A stretch of 64,000 bases of DNA, taken from contig NC_090126.1 in assembly GCF_023973825.1 (NCBI RefSeq), positions 1-64,000 of the forward strand, written 5' to 3'. The position numbers and the translations under genes are program-made. The notes beneath the pieces were generated by a model that saw only the letters and a program-made list of their open reading frames with translations, ran no database searches and was not told where the DNA came from. This DNA is from Plasmodium brasilianum. Lineage: Eukaryota; Apicomplexa; Aconoidasida; Haemosporida; Plasmodiidae. Below, one piece after another: positions 26,411 to 39,459 of this stretch. How positions within the stretch are numbered: position 1 is the first letter of the stretch; each line of letters starts with the position of its first letter.

Positions 26411-27566
26411 ATGGCGCCCGACATTCCAGAGGGAAACATAATATTTATTTTTTTGTTATAATATTTATATATATGACAATATTTCATTAATTAGTTGTTA
26501 TATAAATGAAATATATATTTTTATTTATTAAAGATTTTACAAGCATATATTATTATTATGAGTAGTATTTTTTATTTTATTTTTTTTATTTTTAGAATAA
26601 TTCCGTGGAATTATAACTTCAGTATAAAAGGGAATATGAGGGGGTTTGTTAAAATATTAAGGGTGGTAGTATAAGTCCTGAGCAATATTGTTCTAATACT
26701 AAATATAATTCTTTAGATATTCCTAATACTAATTTTATTACATTATGTCAACAGATTGGTAGATATTTAATTGAAACTAAGGGTAAATATTATTCTGATA
26801 ATCTTAAACATCGTAAATACTTGAATTACCTGATAAATTCAGAAAAAAAAAATAAAAAGAATAATAGTTACATTCTGTTTAACCCCTTTAGAGATGTTTC
26901 GTCTAAATTAGATAGTATATTCATACAAGTAATAAAAGAAATTAATACTGAACCTTTAACAAAGCTTGAATAAATATACGGTTATTATAATGATTTTAGC
27001 AAATTTAATGGTGAAAAACAGGGTTCTGGTGATATAATTTGTGGTAATATTAAGAAATGTTATAACCTTTACAAGAATAATTGTGAAAAATAACAAAAAA
27101 ATTGTTAAAATTCTTTTTTCAAGGAGTTAATCAATTGTAAAGAAGCATTTGATAATAAAATTCATATGGTAATACCTTTTACTGGTTTACCACATATTTA
27201 TCACCTACGCAAGTAAAATATATATTTGCTATCAGTTTATCCAGAGCAGTCGTATTACTAGCATCATTCTCTTTATTTTTTTTTTATATAAAGTAAAAAA
27301 AAAATTATAGTTAATAACGTGAATATTCTAACACAATGAGTATGCCCATTTTTACAAAAATTTACAGGCACAAAACATTAATATATTTAGGTATATATAC
27401 ATGTTATGTTTCATATAGTTTATTGAAATCATGCTTATATAATAGCTTAGTTATGAAAAAAATAGTTGAACTTAAAGAAAAAAGAGAATCCTTACAAAAT
27501 ATATATAAAGTATTAGATAGAAAATTTAAAGGAAGTTCTCATAGTATAGGGTATCAACCACAATGA
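26411..27566 (+). pseudogene. PIR family pseudogene (three exons, many stops)
   Basis: A PIR gene skeleton with all three exons visible. Exon 1 starts at 26411 (MAPDIPEGN), but where a GTAATATTT-like donor would be expected the sequence reads ATAATATTT. Exon 2 starts at 26596 after a TTTTTAG acceptor and keeps one frame for over 600 bases despite in-frame stops at 26614, 26650, 26971, 27091, 27106 and 27214. PIR-like features are the spaced cysteines, IYGYYNDFSKF, KCYNLYKNNCEK and ELINCKEAFDNKI. A membrane segment (VVLLASFSLFFFYIK, about 27249-27293) is in another frame, so there is also an indel. Exon 3 (27419-27566) encodes LLKSCLYNSLVMKK, matching the usual TPLGSWL position, and ends SHSIGYQPQ, a typical PIR tail. 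Splice phases of exons 2 and 3 still agree. Clearly non-functional. Confidence 0.85.
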
Positions 27567-30279
27567 GATACTTGATATAAAAACTACAGTTTATATTATT
27601 TGCAATACAAAATCTAATACTCAGTGGTGCAAAAGTTACATATAAGAGGATATTTCTTAATAAATGATATAAAAAAAATTAGAAATGTATACAAGCGCAT
27701 AAAAATTAAAAAAAATAACACAGCAATTATTCAAACAAAGGGTTAACATAAATACAGTATTACTGTTTAAGTAAGTAGAAAAAGGTCCACTTATATATGA
27801 ATTTTTCATTAGAATAAAAACCACATAATTTTAGTGTATAAATATATAGCACAAGGTAGTGAAATGAATAATGATTTTATCACATATTAATATATAGAAG
27901 CGTTTATTAAAGTAGTATTAATGTGAAAAGAAAAGAAACAGAAGCCTTAAAAAAACACCAGTAATATTATTGTGCAAATAAAAAAAAAAAATTTATAAAA
28001 TAAAAACATTATTCAAAAATTTAAAAGAATATATATATATTATTTATATCTTTAAAGTTTCATTATCATTTATCTAGTTGCCTATAAACAGAATTAAAAA
28101 TTTAAAATATGTAAAAATTTTAGTATTGTTGTTTTTGTATTATATATATTCTATGTAATATTGTAAAAATGTTATTTATATATGTAGTTAAGAGATATTT
28201 ATTCTACTCAATCTCTAATTTATATAGCAAAACTATTAATATTTAGTTTATAATTCATATATATATTCTTTCGAAGCATTATACTTAATTTTCCTTTTCT
28301 CCTCTAATATATTTTATACATATAACATCCGAAGTAGTAAGCAAATCTGTATATGATAAATAATAAACATATATAAATTTATTATATAATTATAAAATTT
28401 ACTCTAAAGTAAATTATAAAAGTAACAAATCTCATATATATTAATATAATTCATTTTTATTTACTTTATTGTAGGGAAAAAATAGAACAATTACTTCCTT
28501 AAATTTAATATCATGTAACATTATAGCACGTTAAGTATAAAAAGAAATCGATCAGGAATCTACTTTTATTCAAGTTTCTAATAGAATTCCATTATTTTGA
28601 ACTCCATGGAACTCATTATATATAAATTATTATACGTATTAAATTTTAAAAAATCAGACTCTTTTTTTATTACATGTAAAAATTTCAGATTCAGTTCTAA
28701 TAATCATATTAGTAATTTCAAAATAAGTATTAATTTTAATGATTCTGCATAGCCGTGTGTTATCTTAAATTTGTCCACAAATCTGCATTTTTGCTATTAT
28801 TTTAAATATAGAATTTATCAGATTATGCGTAATATCACATTCAAAATAATTAAACAAACAATATTTATTGTTGAAATTATTTCACGTTATAGAAACATTA
28901 AAGTTTTCATATTAAAAAAATACATAAAAATATTTTTACAATAAGGAGATACTCAATTTTATTTTTCATAACAATTTTTTTATAGTAATCATAAATTTAA
29001 TTCGGAAAAAAGAGTTCAGCAGACCCTTCCAGATTATAATAAATATAAAAATACTATATAGTTTATAATATTTATTTAATCATAGATTTTAATTTTACTA
29101 CATATATCATATATATTATATATATATATATACATTTTGTACATCATTATGTACATAACTAATAAAATTATAAAAATATTATTGTAACATTTTGTTCCTA
29201 ATTAATTTATGTAATGTCATCTTGCAATTTTTTTAACATAATTAATCTATATAAACTATTTACGCAGATCACTTACAAATTCAACATATTTTCAATAATT
29301 TATTTTCTATAAAAAAATAATTTCAGTAACAAAAGAATTGCTTTCAATGAAATAATAAAAATATAGGATTTAAAAAAATAAAAATTTTGTTAAAGATTAA
29401 AATTTTTTTTTCTTATAACATATATTCTTTTTTTATATATGAATAAAAATATATTTCATATTCTTAAAATAATGAAGTTCACTTTTTTCTATTTATAAAT
29501 TAATTATATACTTATAGAATACATAATCTTATTAAATAAAATAAAATAGTAACTTGGACAAAATTAAAATATTAATCCTAATTACCAAAGAAATATTATT
29601 TTATAAGAATATTATTTTATTATACATTTCTAATTCCCTAAGTACACCGTTAAACAAAATCAAACTTCTTACAACAATTATTAATAACAATTTATATGTT
29701 ATGCCATATTTCTAATAAAAATTATTTATATTGCAAATATAATGTTTACATTGGAGTAAAAAATATATAAATCATTGTAACATAATATATACATTACATT
29801 AAATACAAAAAAAAAATGTTCATTTTTAATGTAATGTTCATCATATAATTTCTTAAGTATGTCTACAGATAATTATATTATTCTTCAATAATATAAAATA
29901 CAATAGAAGTACTTTTCGTTTAAAACGGAAATTCTAACACTTCTTCATTAATATTATATATTAATTTTAACTCACATATATATGTTTCTTATAACAATCT
30001 AATTATATACACAAATACATATATTACATGATATTATTATATTTTGATTCAACAATAATTTATAATAAAAAATGACAATCATTAATGCATTCAAATTTAC
30101 CAACAGACAAAGAATATAATTTATGAGTATTAATTATAAGTATTACGTTATAAATCCATGTACATTAATAAAATTATAGAAACAATATGTATGTTTATTA
30201 AGTATATAAACTAAAGATATTACATATAACGTTTCATATAAATAAGTCATATAAAAAAACATGTTTCATGTTATGCACT
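27567..30279. other. intergenic region, no gene seen
   Basis: AT-rich sequence with TA runs (for example near 29115-29132). No long open frame, no splice-linked exons and no recognisable repeat. The right end is the 3' flank of the fam-m gene. Confidence 0.55.
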
Positions 30280-31161
30280 TTACTCATACATTGCCTTAAT
30301 TCTGTTATATTTTTCATTATTTCTTAAAATTTTAGGAATTACTATTACAAGTATAACAACTAATATAAAGATAATTGTGCTATATGCTATAAAAAAAAAA
30401 TGATTTTTTGCCGAACCTAAACATGTTTCTATAGGTGACCACACACTACTTATAAGTGGTAAACCTTTAATTGCTTCTCCTGCTTTTTTTAATAGCTCAA
30501 ATCCTTGTAATATGGGTAAACCTATTCCCAACAATAAAAAAAGTAAAAATATGGCACTTCCAAATCTGTAACTTTTAAATTTTATTTTTTTTAAAGATAT
30601 ATCTCTAATTCTCCTCTTTTTTTCTAGAAAAGCATCATAATCTTTTTTTCTTATTAATTTTTTTTCAAAATGAAAATGTTTTCCATCAAATATTCCATTA
30701 TTGTAATCTATGACTTCTGTATAGTACTGAGCTTTATTTAATAAACTTTTGTTGGATTTCGTGTTTTTTTCTTTATTCCATTTTTTATTATTAGTTATAT
30801 ATTTATTTTCTTTTTTATCATTATTTGGAAAAAATTCGTTTAAATATATGTTATTTGAATCTTTATCCTTTATACATTTTGCTAGTAATCGATAATTTCT
30901 TTTGTCTAATATTCTACACTGCATAAATTTCTCACCTACAATTTTGTTAAACGTTAACTAAAAAAAAAGATTATTATTCAAATGAACAAATATTTTAATT
31001 TTAAAAAACTGTATTAATAAAAAAAAAACACGGATATTATGTATAATACAATAACATAACTAATATTATCATACCCTATCATGGTTAAAAGGGAAAATCC
31101 TCTTAAAAAAAGTAAAAGTAGTTATTATAATAAATAAGATTTGATTAATTTTTAGTTCCAT
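30280..31161 (-). CDS. fam-m protein (two exons, intact)
   Basis: Exon 1 is 31161-31075 (29 codons from ATGGAACTAAAA, hydrophobic) with a GTATGATAA donor. Exon 2 is 30957-30280 behind a T-rich TAG acceptor, phase 0; about 254 residues. Export-type segment: ILDKRNYRLLAKCIKDKDSN. The fam-m hallmark is present: AQYYTEVIDYNNGIFDGKHF, then HFEKKLIRKKDYDAFLEKKR. Two membrane segments follow, near residues 162-179 (FLLFLLLGIGLPIL) and 215-239 (IIFILVVILVIVIPKIL), with a tail NNEKYNRIKAMYE. It shares the first exon and motif position with fam-l genes but differs in the middle block and tail. Function unknown; export inferred. The l versus m label is from memory of family consensus and is slightly less certain than the family relationship. 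Confidence 0.85.
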
Positions 31162-33770
31162 ATTATATATCTATAATATTATAAAATACAAACTAATGAA
31201 TAAATTAATAATAACATAATATTTTTTTTTATTAATACTTTTTGCTTTTTAGTAAGATATTAATAAAATATATACAACTATAATGTACAATTAAACAACT
31301 ACATATAAAAAGATATATAATAATGTATTATATATTTTTTACCTAAATGTTATATAAAAACAAATTGTATCATTAAAATAAAAGAATTTGAATTCATTCA
31401 TAAATATACAATATATATAATTTAACTTTTTATTTAATGCAGTATTAAATATTTTTTATTATATGGAAATATTCATTTTATAAGCAATAGAGAATGTATA
31501 GAATATATATATATAATACGCTCCTCTATATATTAAAACGTTTATTAAGGATACTAAGGAATTTATCCTGTTTGTAATACTAATTTTACAAGCATCATTT
31601 TTTAGAACAACTAAATTTTATTCTTAATAAATATTAATTTTTAAAGCGTAAAATAAAAAATAAAGAAAATATTTTGTGTTGTGTTAATTATAACCCATAT
31701 TTTAGTTTTCTTTTATTTATAAACAATTTTTTTTTTCTGAATATAATTAAAAAAATATAATATACAATGTAATATCTTATTTACAAAAAAATATATATTT
31801 AAAGAAAGCGAAGTACTAGTTTTTTTATTATTGTGAAATTATTTTTGAAAATTATAATTTTTATATTTATGTTATTGTATTATTTATAAATAAAATACAG
31901 TTATGTTCATCAATCCTTTTATCTTTTGTTTTAACAATATTTATTCTGAATATAGAAATTCAATTAGAAAAAAAGAAAACCATATAATCATGAAATAATT
32001 ATTTTATATATATATGCAAGCGTATATGTATTTTTTTCATGGAATAACATATTTTAAGAAATTATAATAATACATTGTATTAAATAAAAAATAATAAATT
32101 AAATACTAAAAATACATAACTCTTTTATTAAAAAATTTATTACTCATGTTTTCATCTTTTCGTGAAGTTTTTTCTATATATGTTAGTCTCATTTTATGTA
32201 AATCTTTTGCATATTTTACCAAAAAAAAAAATTAAAATTAATATTCCTGGATAATGTTACTGAATAAGCAATACGTTATTAAGTATATGCAGTTGTGATA
32301 ATTAAGCATATATTAATATTTAACTAAAACTTTAACTTGGAAACATGAAAAATAAAATTTGATAAATAAACATACGAGAAAAACATTTGTATACTAATAC
32401 TTATACATTACATTTATTTACTTAATTAATCTACGAAAAATAATGTAACATATCAAACAGGCCTTATTAAAACTTATTTCATAAAACATATAATATCATT
32501 TATTTATATATTTCTTGAAACGAACATGTTCTTTTTTTTTACTTCCATTTTGTGCTAACAATGAACTTATAAATGTAAATGAACTATTAACTGTCAATAA
32601 AAACTATATATACCTGTACACCTTTGAAAATCTATTAACTCTTAATATAAATATGGACGCACAAAATAGGAAATATATTCAAAAGTAATATCTACACAGT
32701 ATTATGTTAATGTACAAAAAATAATTATTTTTTCATTTGCTTTATTGATAATTTACCTTTTCATAGATATAATCAAATATTTAAAATGTTATTATTATAA
32801 AAAAAATAAAGAAAAAAGGAAATATGTAATATCTCTTAATATATGATTTACTCTAACTCATTATATTAATCTTTTATGTATGTGTAAATTAAAAAAAATA
32901 AATAGTTAATTTACTTACAAATTTTCATCATAATATATATTTAAATTAAACTACCTAAATGAATTTAACACAATAATTAAGTAAAATATTAAATAATGAA
33001 TTTAACTATTAATTTAAAGTTAAAGTTATAGAACATATAAATTCATAAAGGATTAAAAATAATAGAAATTTATTATGTATACTTCTTTATTATATATTAA
33101 TAACCTAAAATATATATCTTGAAAAAAAAAAAAATTATATGTTAGAAATTTCTATCCTAAAATTATGTTACAAAATACATTTCTAAAAAAAATTATATTA
33201 AAGAATAAATATTATATTTTAAGTAAATAAATATATATATCCTTACAAGAAAATATATTGCCCTCCAATCATTATATTCTAAAAAAAGACATATTTACTT
33301 CTAATTTAAAACCAATAATATATTTTATAATAACAAAAAAAAATGATCATTTTAGATTAGAAAAATATAAAAAAATAAAAAATAAAAATTTTATATAAAA
33401 TGTAAATTATTACAATTCAATAGTACTATATAAATTGTGTTATCATATATTTATTTTAACATACATAGACAAATATTTTTCTTGGATATCGTTTTAAATA
33501 CAGAAATATGTATAAAAAACTAAGTTAATTATGCAAGACAAAACAATATATTACAATAAAAATTACAAACATTAAAATGTTCAAATTCAAAAAAAAATCT
33601 CAGAAAATATATTTATGCTGTTTTATATCAAAAATACCACATATACATGTTCAGGTGTGCAATAAAAGCAATTAAGAGTATGCTTAATACATGTATAACT
33701 AAAGGTAATACAGACGTAACTTTTATTAATTACTCCATTATATAAAAAAATATATTTACTAAAATACATT
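31162..33770. other. 5' flank of fam-m gene and intergenic DNA
   Basis: No gene seen. The first 700 bases are related to the 5' flanks of fam-l genes: a TTCATAAATATACAA core at 31397-31411, a TATAGAATATA block near 31500, and TTTTTGAAAATTATAATTTT at about 31842-31861. The rest is AT-rich. A 12-base motif shared with the 3' flank of the gene at 48852 sits at 33646-33657. Confidence 0.5.
31397..31411 (-). promoter_or_regulatory. conserved upstream element of fam genes (copy 2)
   Basis: The + strand reads TTCATAAATATACAA, 236-250 bases upstream of the fam-m ATG at 31161. One mismatch to the core before the fam-l genes at 11121 and 34722. Confidence 0.4.
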
Positions 33771-34722
33771 TTATCTTTTCTTATATTTAATTTTTTCATA
33801 TTTTTTAACTTTTTTATGGTAATAAAAAATTCCAAATATTACTGTTATGCTCAATATAGCGAACGATGAGAAGTATATTATAAATTCAAAAAAGGGTGTT
33901 ATATATAATTCCTTTCCTGAAGATGTGGTTAACTTCAAAAACGAACCCAAATTGTTCTTCAAAAATGTGTATAATTTACCCAATGGTTCATCACCTAATG
34001 AAAATTTCAATAATTTAAACAATCCCCTTCTTAAGCCATAACCACAGCAAAAATCTAATATAAGTGATATTGATAACAGAATTAACAATATTACAGGTGT
34101 AAAAATGCGTAATTGGCATTTTTTTTGTACCACTTTTTTGTACAGATTGTCACTAATCGTTCTGTTGTTTTTAAGAAAATCCAAAAAATCTAGTTCTTTG
34201 AATATTTTTTTTTCAAGATAAGAATAGTCTTTTGTTTCAAATATATATGATTTGTTTTTCTTAGCTTGTTTCTGGTGTCCCATACTATTCAACGAACTTT
34301 CATCTAATTGTACATATTTATATTTATCCTTTTTTTGGCTATTACTTATATTCTTTTTGTCTTTATGTTCGTTATTTGGTATAACACTTTTTAATCCTAC
34401 AATACTCGATATATGATCCTGTTTACATTTTCCTAGTAATCGATAAGTTTTTATATCTTTTTTTTCGTAGGGATTATAATTTTCATTTAAATATTTATTA
34501 AAAGTACTCTAAAAACATAAGGTAAATATAAATTATGCATATAAATAAAAAATATTATTCTAAAAATCAGCATTAGCAAAAATTAAACATGAAAAATATA
34601 AATAATACAAGCATCAATAAACAATATTATCACACCATATAATTGTAAAAATGACATATCCAACTTAAAATTATAAAGGGAGAAATTGTAGTAAAAAAAA
34701 GTAACTTAACACTTTGTTTCAT
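33771..34722 (-). CDS. fam-l protein (two exons, intact)
   Basis: Exon 1 is 34722-34636 (29 codons, ATGAAACAAAG, ending WICHFYNYM) with a GTGTGATAA donor. Exon 2 is 34508-33771 (STFNKYLNENY onward) behind a TTTTTAG acceptor, phase 0; about 274 residues. The exon is open all the way from the acceptor, although its first ATG is at about residue 105. Motifs: KTYRLLGKCKQ; KNKSYIFETKDYSYLEKKIF and FKELDFLDFLKNNRTISD, the classic fam-l block; a membrane segment near residues 169-190 (VILLILLSISLILDF) with cysteines after it; a second near 234-258 ending FGIFYYHKKVKKYEKIKYKK, also typical. The + strand frame at 33847-34041 is its shadow. No lesion seen. Function unknown; export to the red cell inferred. 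Confidence 0.88.
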
Positions 34723-37700
34723 TATATATACATTCAAAATTGTAACATATATAGTAGGAAAAGTTTTAAGAATAATATAATATGCAGCTAATGATAAACG
34801 TTAATATATTTAATTTATAAATTATTATTATTTTTTTTTTCATAATAACGTGGTAAAACGTAAATAATTATAGTGCTTTCTACTAAGTTCAAAAAGAAAT
34901 TTAACTATAAAAATATGTTATGGAATTTTTAACTTAATCTAATTTTTAAAAAACTTTTATTAAAATAAAATAATTTGAATTTATTCATAAATATTCAAAA
35001 TAAACAAATTAACTATTGAATATAATAATTAAATGATTTCTATATTAATTATTTTAAAGAAAAAAATAATAATAATAAAATACAAAATTTATTAATATTT
35101 ATATATATTGAGTTTATAGAGAATATATAGAATATCGGTAATTTATTATTCTCTATGTCAAAAGGATAATATATAATTTTAACGATATTTTTATATTAAT
35201 AATTTTAACTTTTTAAAAATGCTATGGCAAAACTTGTTATTATTGTTAAAAAATATTAATTCTAATAATTATATAATAAGTTAAAAGATTAATGAAAAAA
35301 AGGATACTTTGAATACTATTCTCTGATGCATTTATTATATTACTTTTGTTCTCTTATTTTCTATAATGTATATAAAAAGTATAATATATATCATCCTATC
35401 AAATCTATAAAAACATATATATTTTAAAAGTAAATAAACTATTATTTTTTTTTTTCTGTATAATTTTTGAAAATTATAATATCTAATCTTTACTCATATT
35501 GTTCGTAAATGAAATGTTTTTTAACAATTAGAGCTCAGTTTTCGTTTTTTTTAATTAAAAATATGTAATCAGAAAATTTTTTAATATAATATAATAAAAA
35601 AAAGAAAAAAAGAAAGAAACAAGAATTCTAGTATTAAATATAGTATTATTGGAATAACGTTAGTTCAATAATTTATATCTCTATTCAATTAATAATGATA
35701 GGCATATAATTTATTCTTGTTTTATTGTATCGTAGATATAATATAAATTTTTATATAATGAATTTATTTAAAAACGACTAAAGAAGAATAATAGAACAGT
35801 ATTTATATATATATATATTCTTTCTCTTATTAATAAATAATTATAACAAATAATAATATTAATATTTTACATAGAATTCCTTCTAGAAGTTGATATTGCA
35901 CTAGAATATTTTGATTATTTCATAGTAATATTCCACACCCTAAAGCATAAAACTTTTATATTCATAAGAATCTTTTTTGCAGAAAGGATAGATTATAATA
36001 AAGTATTATAGTATTTAATGTTAAGAAAAAAAAATGAGTAAAGAAATGAAAAAGGTTTATATTTGCTTCTAGCAATAACTTTTTTATGAGGGGTTATATA
36101 CATATTTTACCTCCTATATTGTAGTAATAAAAAAATTAAATATATATACAATATAAATTTATAGTGATTTATGATAATATTAATTAAATTATATTATTTA
36201 TTTCATTGAAATATTACCTTTTTAAATATATTTTTAAAATAAACACGCTATATATATTCTAAGTATAATACTTAATATAGTTGGGCATATTCTGTACAAT
36301 ATATGGAATTTTTTTCCTTTATTAATAATAATATGATTTTATTATTCTGAATTTTTAAAATTAATAATTTTTTAGATCACTTAGCATTCATTACTCAAGT
36401 TATTTTTTATTTTTAATATAATATATTAAAATTTATTAAATGTTCTCAAGTTAAAAAATTGTGTATCAACATAGAAATTTATATATCCTGTTAACACAAC
36501 AAGTTTAGGGTAATTACGCTTAAGAATATAATTTATATATATATTTTCACTATTTTTAAGATAAAAAAAACTAAAATTGATTTAATATTTTTAAATCCAA
36601 AAAAAATAATAATGTGTATTTGGAAATAAGGCAGATAAGTAATTGCTATTAGTTCTTTATTCATTCTTACATGTGTTCTAAATATCTATAAATTATATGA
36701 CATATTTATAATTTCAGTATTCCTTTTTTATATCAATTTCATTATTATCCATTTTTATACTTAATCTTTTTTAACGTAATTTTTATTTACCAATATTTAA
36801 CAATATTTATTTTTCATATTATAAATGTGTCCAAAATTCTCGGACTATTCTATGAATTCCTAGTTGTTTAAGTTTACCTATTTTTCTATCTGTATATAGT
36901 TCTTTATTTCATTAAATATACACAAGATATTTAACAATTATGAGATGTTTTATTTTCTTATTTAATTTCTTTTCTTTTTTTTTGTTTATTGTTCATACTT
37001 AACAATTTATCTCATCTGAAATATTATATATTAAAAAAAAGAACTAATTTTTGGATATATTTATTTTTACTAAATAAACTTAATTAATTAATATAAGGTA
37101 TATAAATACACAATATTCATCTATAATTTTGGATAAAATTTTTTTGTTATTACAATAAAATTTATATAATTATTATATGTTTTGTGTTTTCCTATGAGTA
37201 CATACTACAAATAAAAATTAAAGTAATATAAGTAACAACTGATTTATTAATAATGAAATGTTAACACTAACATCATAATTTATTTCCTATATACGTACAG
37301 TTTCATTATATAGAAGAAATGCACAAAATTAAAACTAATGCCTCAAAAATAATTAATAAATGTATATTATAACAAATGGATAACATAATAAATTTTCTTT
37401 GTATATATATTTCCTTTCTATTTTCTTTAGCCTATTTCATATATATCATTCTTTGAAGTATATCATATATATATATATAAATATGACGTATTCGTACAAG
37501 TTGAAACGTAATGAAATATTATTCTCCACAAATATATTGGTAAAAATTTCAGTTCCCTATATGACTAAATAAAAATATTTATAATTATACATTTAAAAAA
37601 TATTAAGATAATTAAGGAATAACAACAACATTATGTTGTATATATAATTTATAACTTCAACAATGATAATAAATTTTGTTCATTTAAAATATTTATAAGA

Positions 37701-38519
37701 AAGCAACAGAATTATTCATTATCATTTTTATACTTTCTTTATATAAATATTATTACTTATTTTTATTAATACTATTTAGGAAAGAAATATATGTAAAATA
37801 TAAAGAGAATTGAAAAATACAACATAATTTATTATAATAATTATTGTATTTATAAAGAATAAATTACATGTTATGTACATATATTTGTAATATAATATAT
37901 ATGTTGTAATTAAATTTGTAACTATATTATTATATATCCTGAAATATAAAGATTTATAACATATTTTTCCTATTTATTTAAAATTATTTTAGAAACATTA
38001 TTATAGAATTTTCAGTTCATATTAATTATTACAACAAATGATTTTTTCTTTTGATATTTAATGAAATAATGCTAGAATCAAAAAATTATAATAACAAATA
38101 AGGCATCTGATAGTTTAAATTATAGTGTTTCCTATAATTAAAGTAAGTAGAATTATCTTATAATTTATTAGTTATATATTATAGAGAATAATATAATTAA
38201 TAGAATTACATCTTATAACACTTTGTTAGGGAAATATTCAATTTATAAAATAATATACGATATATTCACCATATATTTTTTTTTAATCTATAATATAATA
38301 TAAATTTTACTAATATATTATGTTCAATGTATCATTAATATTAATGTCTTATATTAATAAGTGTAAATATTCTTTTTTCAATATTTATGTGTTATTTATA
38401 TTCTCATTATATTATTTATTTTTCATTTTACAGCTTAATGAAATATTTCAAGATTTAATCTTTTCCTTTCTCAAATCAGTTTAAAAATAAATTACCAATT
38501 CAGCATTACAAGTAAATTA
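34723..38519. other. 5' flank of fam-l gene and intergenic DNA
   Basis: No gene seen. Near the left end are fam-flank blocks: the TTCATAAATATTCAA core at 34984-34998, ATATAGAATATCGG near 35128, and TTTTTGAAAATTATAAT at 35464-35480. TA runs occur near 35800 and 37470. From about 38200 the sequence belongs to the duplicated PIR pseudogene block. Confidence 0.5.
34984..34998 (-). promoter_or_regulatory. conserved upstream element of fam genes (copy 3)
   Basis: The + strand reads TTCATAAATATTCAA, 262-276 bases upstream of the ATG at 34722; identical to the core before the gene starting at 11121. Confidence 0.4.
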
Positions 38520-39459
38520 CTAAATTGCTGAAGAATGATAACCTATCCTAATTCTTCCGTCTTCTGAATGTGAAATCCCATTTTCAGCAAATATTTTTAA
38601 TAATTCACGTGATTCTTCGGGAATTATGTCCTTTATTATTCTTTTTATTTTTTATTTAGGTGACTATGAATTCAGTGTCCCATGGGACTGAATTATAATA
38701 TAAAACGAAAAGCAATGAAATATGTTTATATATATATAACAACAATAATATTTTAATGAAAATAAAGTGCAATTTTGTTCTTAAGTTTCATATTTATTAA
38801 CGATAATTCTTATATAAACTTATACAAAAAATAAAAAAGTAATAACAAGAATTCCCCGTATAGTAAAACCAACAGAAAAAGCAGTTGCTAATTCATTTGA
38901 AATATAACAGTTATAAGTAGTTTCACTTCTTGTACACTTTTTCTCACTATCTATATTCGTTTCTAATTTTTCTACAATATCTGAATGTGTAGCTCATATA
39001 ATTTTATTTTATATTCACATTTATATCCTGCATATATGTAACCTTTTATTTTTTCGTTTAACCATGCATTCAATACAATAAGGTACTCATGATCACTAAA
39101 ACTATAACTAATTAATGTAGGCATCATATTTCTCTGTTTACAATTATTATTAAGCTTATATCCAATATTATATATATTAATATGTGTTTCCTTTAAAGGG
39201 TTTAATAAATCAAATTATTATGTAGTACCACCAAGTTTATAATCTTGTTCAAATATACAAATTATTTTTTTTTTCTTAGTTGCTCCTAAATTCTGAAAAG
39301 TAAAAAAATAAAATAATATGAAAATAAGACAATAAAAATATATTAAAAATTTAAAGAAATTACATATTCATTATAACTTTCAAATTAGTTCGTATAAATT
39401 ATTAGGTAAATTAGTTACATAAATGCATTTTACAACAATCTTTAAAAAATTCCACTAAA
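38520..39459 (-). pseudogene. PIR family pseudogene (duplicate copy B)
   Basis: Minus-strand PIR relic, sister of the one at 5440-6386. The last exon ends at 38520 and is well preserved: IIPEESRELLKIFAENGIS, then DGRIRIGYHSSAI, a typical PIR C-terminus. The membrane exon (near 38815-38920) reads ELATAFSVGFTIRGILVI. The main exon begins at 39292 behind a TTTTCAG acceptor and includes IICIFEQDYKLGGTT, two consecutive stops, then an open stretch with DHEYLIVLNAWLNEKIKGY before more stops. A first-exon remnant encoding LVEFFKDCCK lies at about 39433-39459 with no ATG in place. Non-functional. The better tail here and better main exon in copy A show the two decayed independently after duplication. 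PIR assignment rests mainly on tail and membrane exon. Confidence 0.72.
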
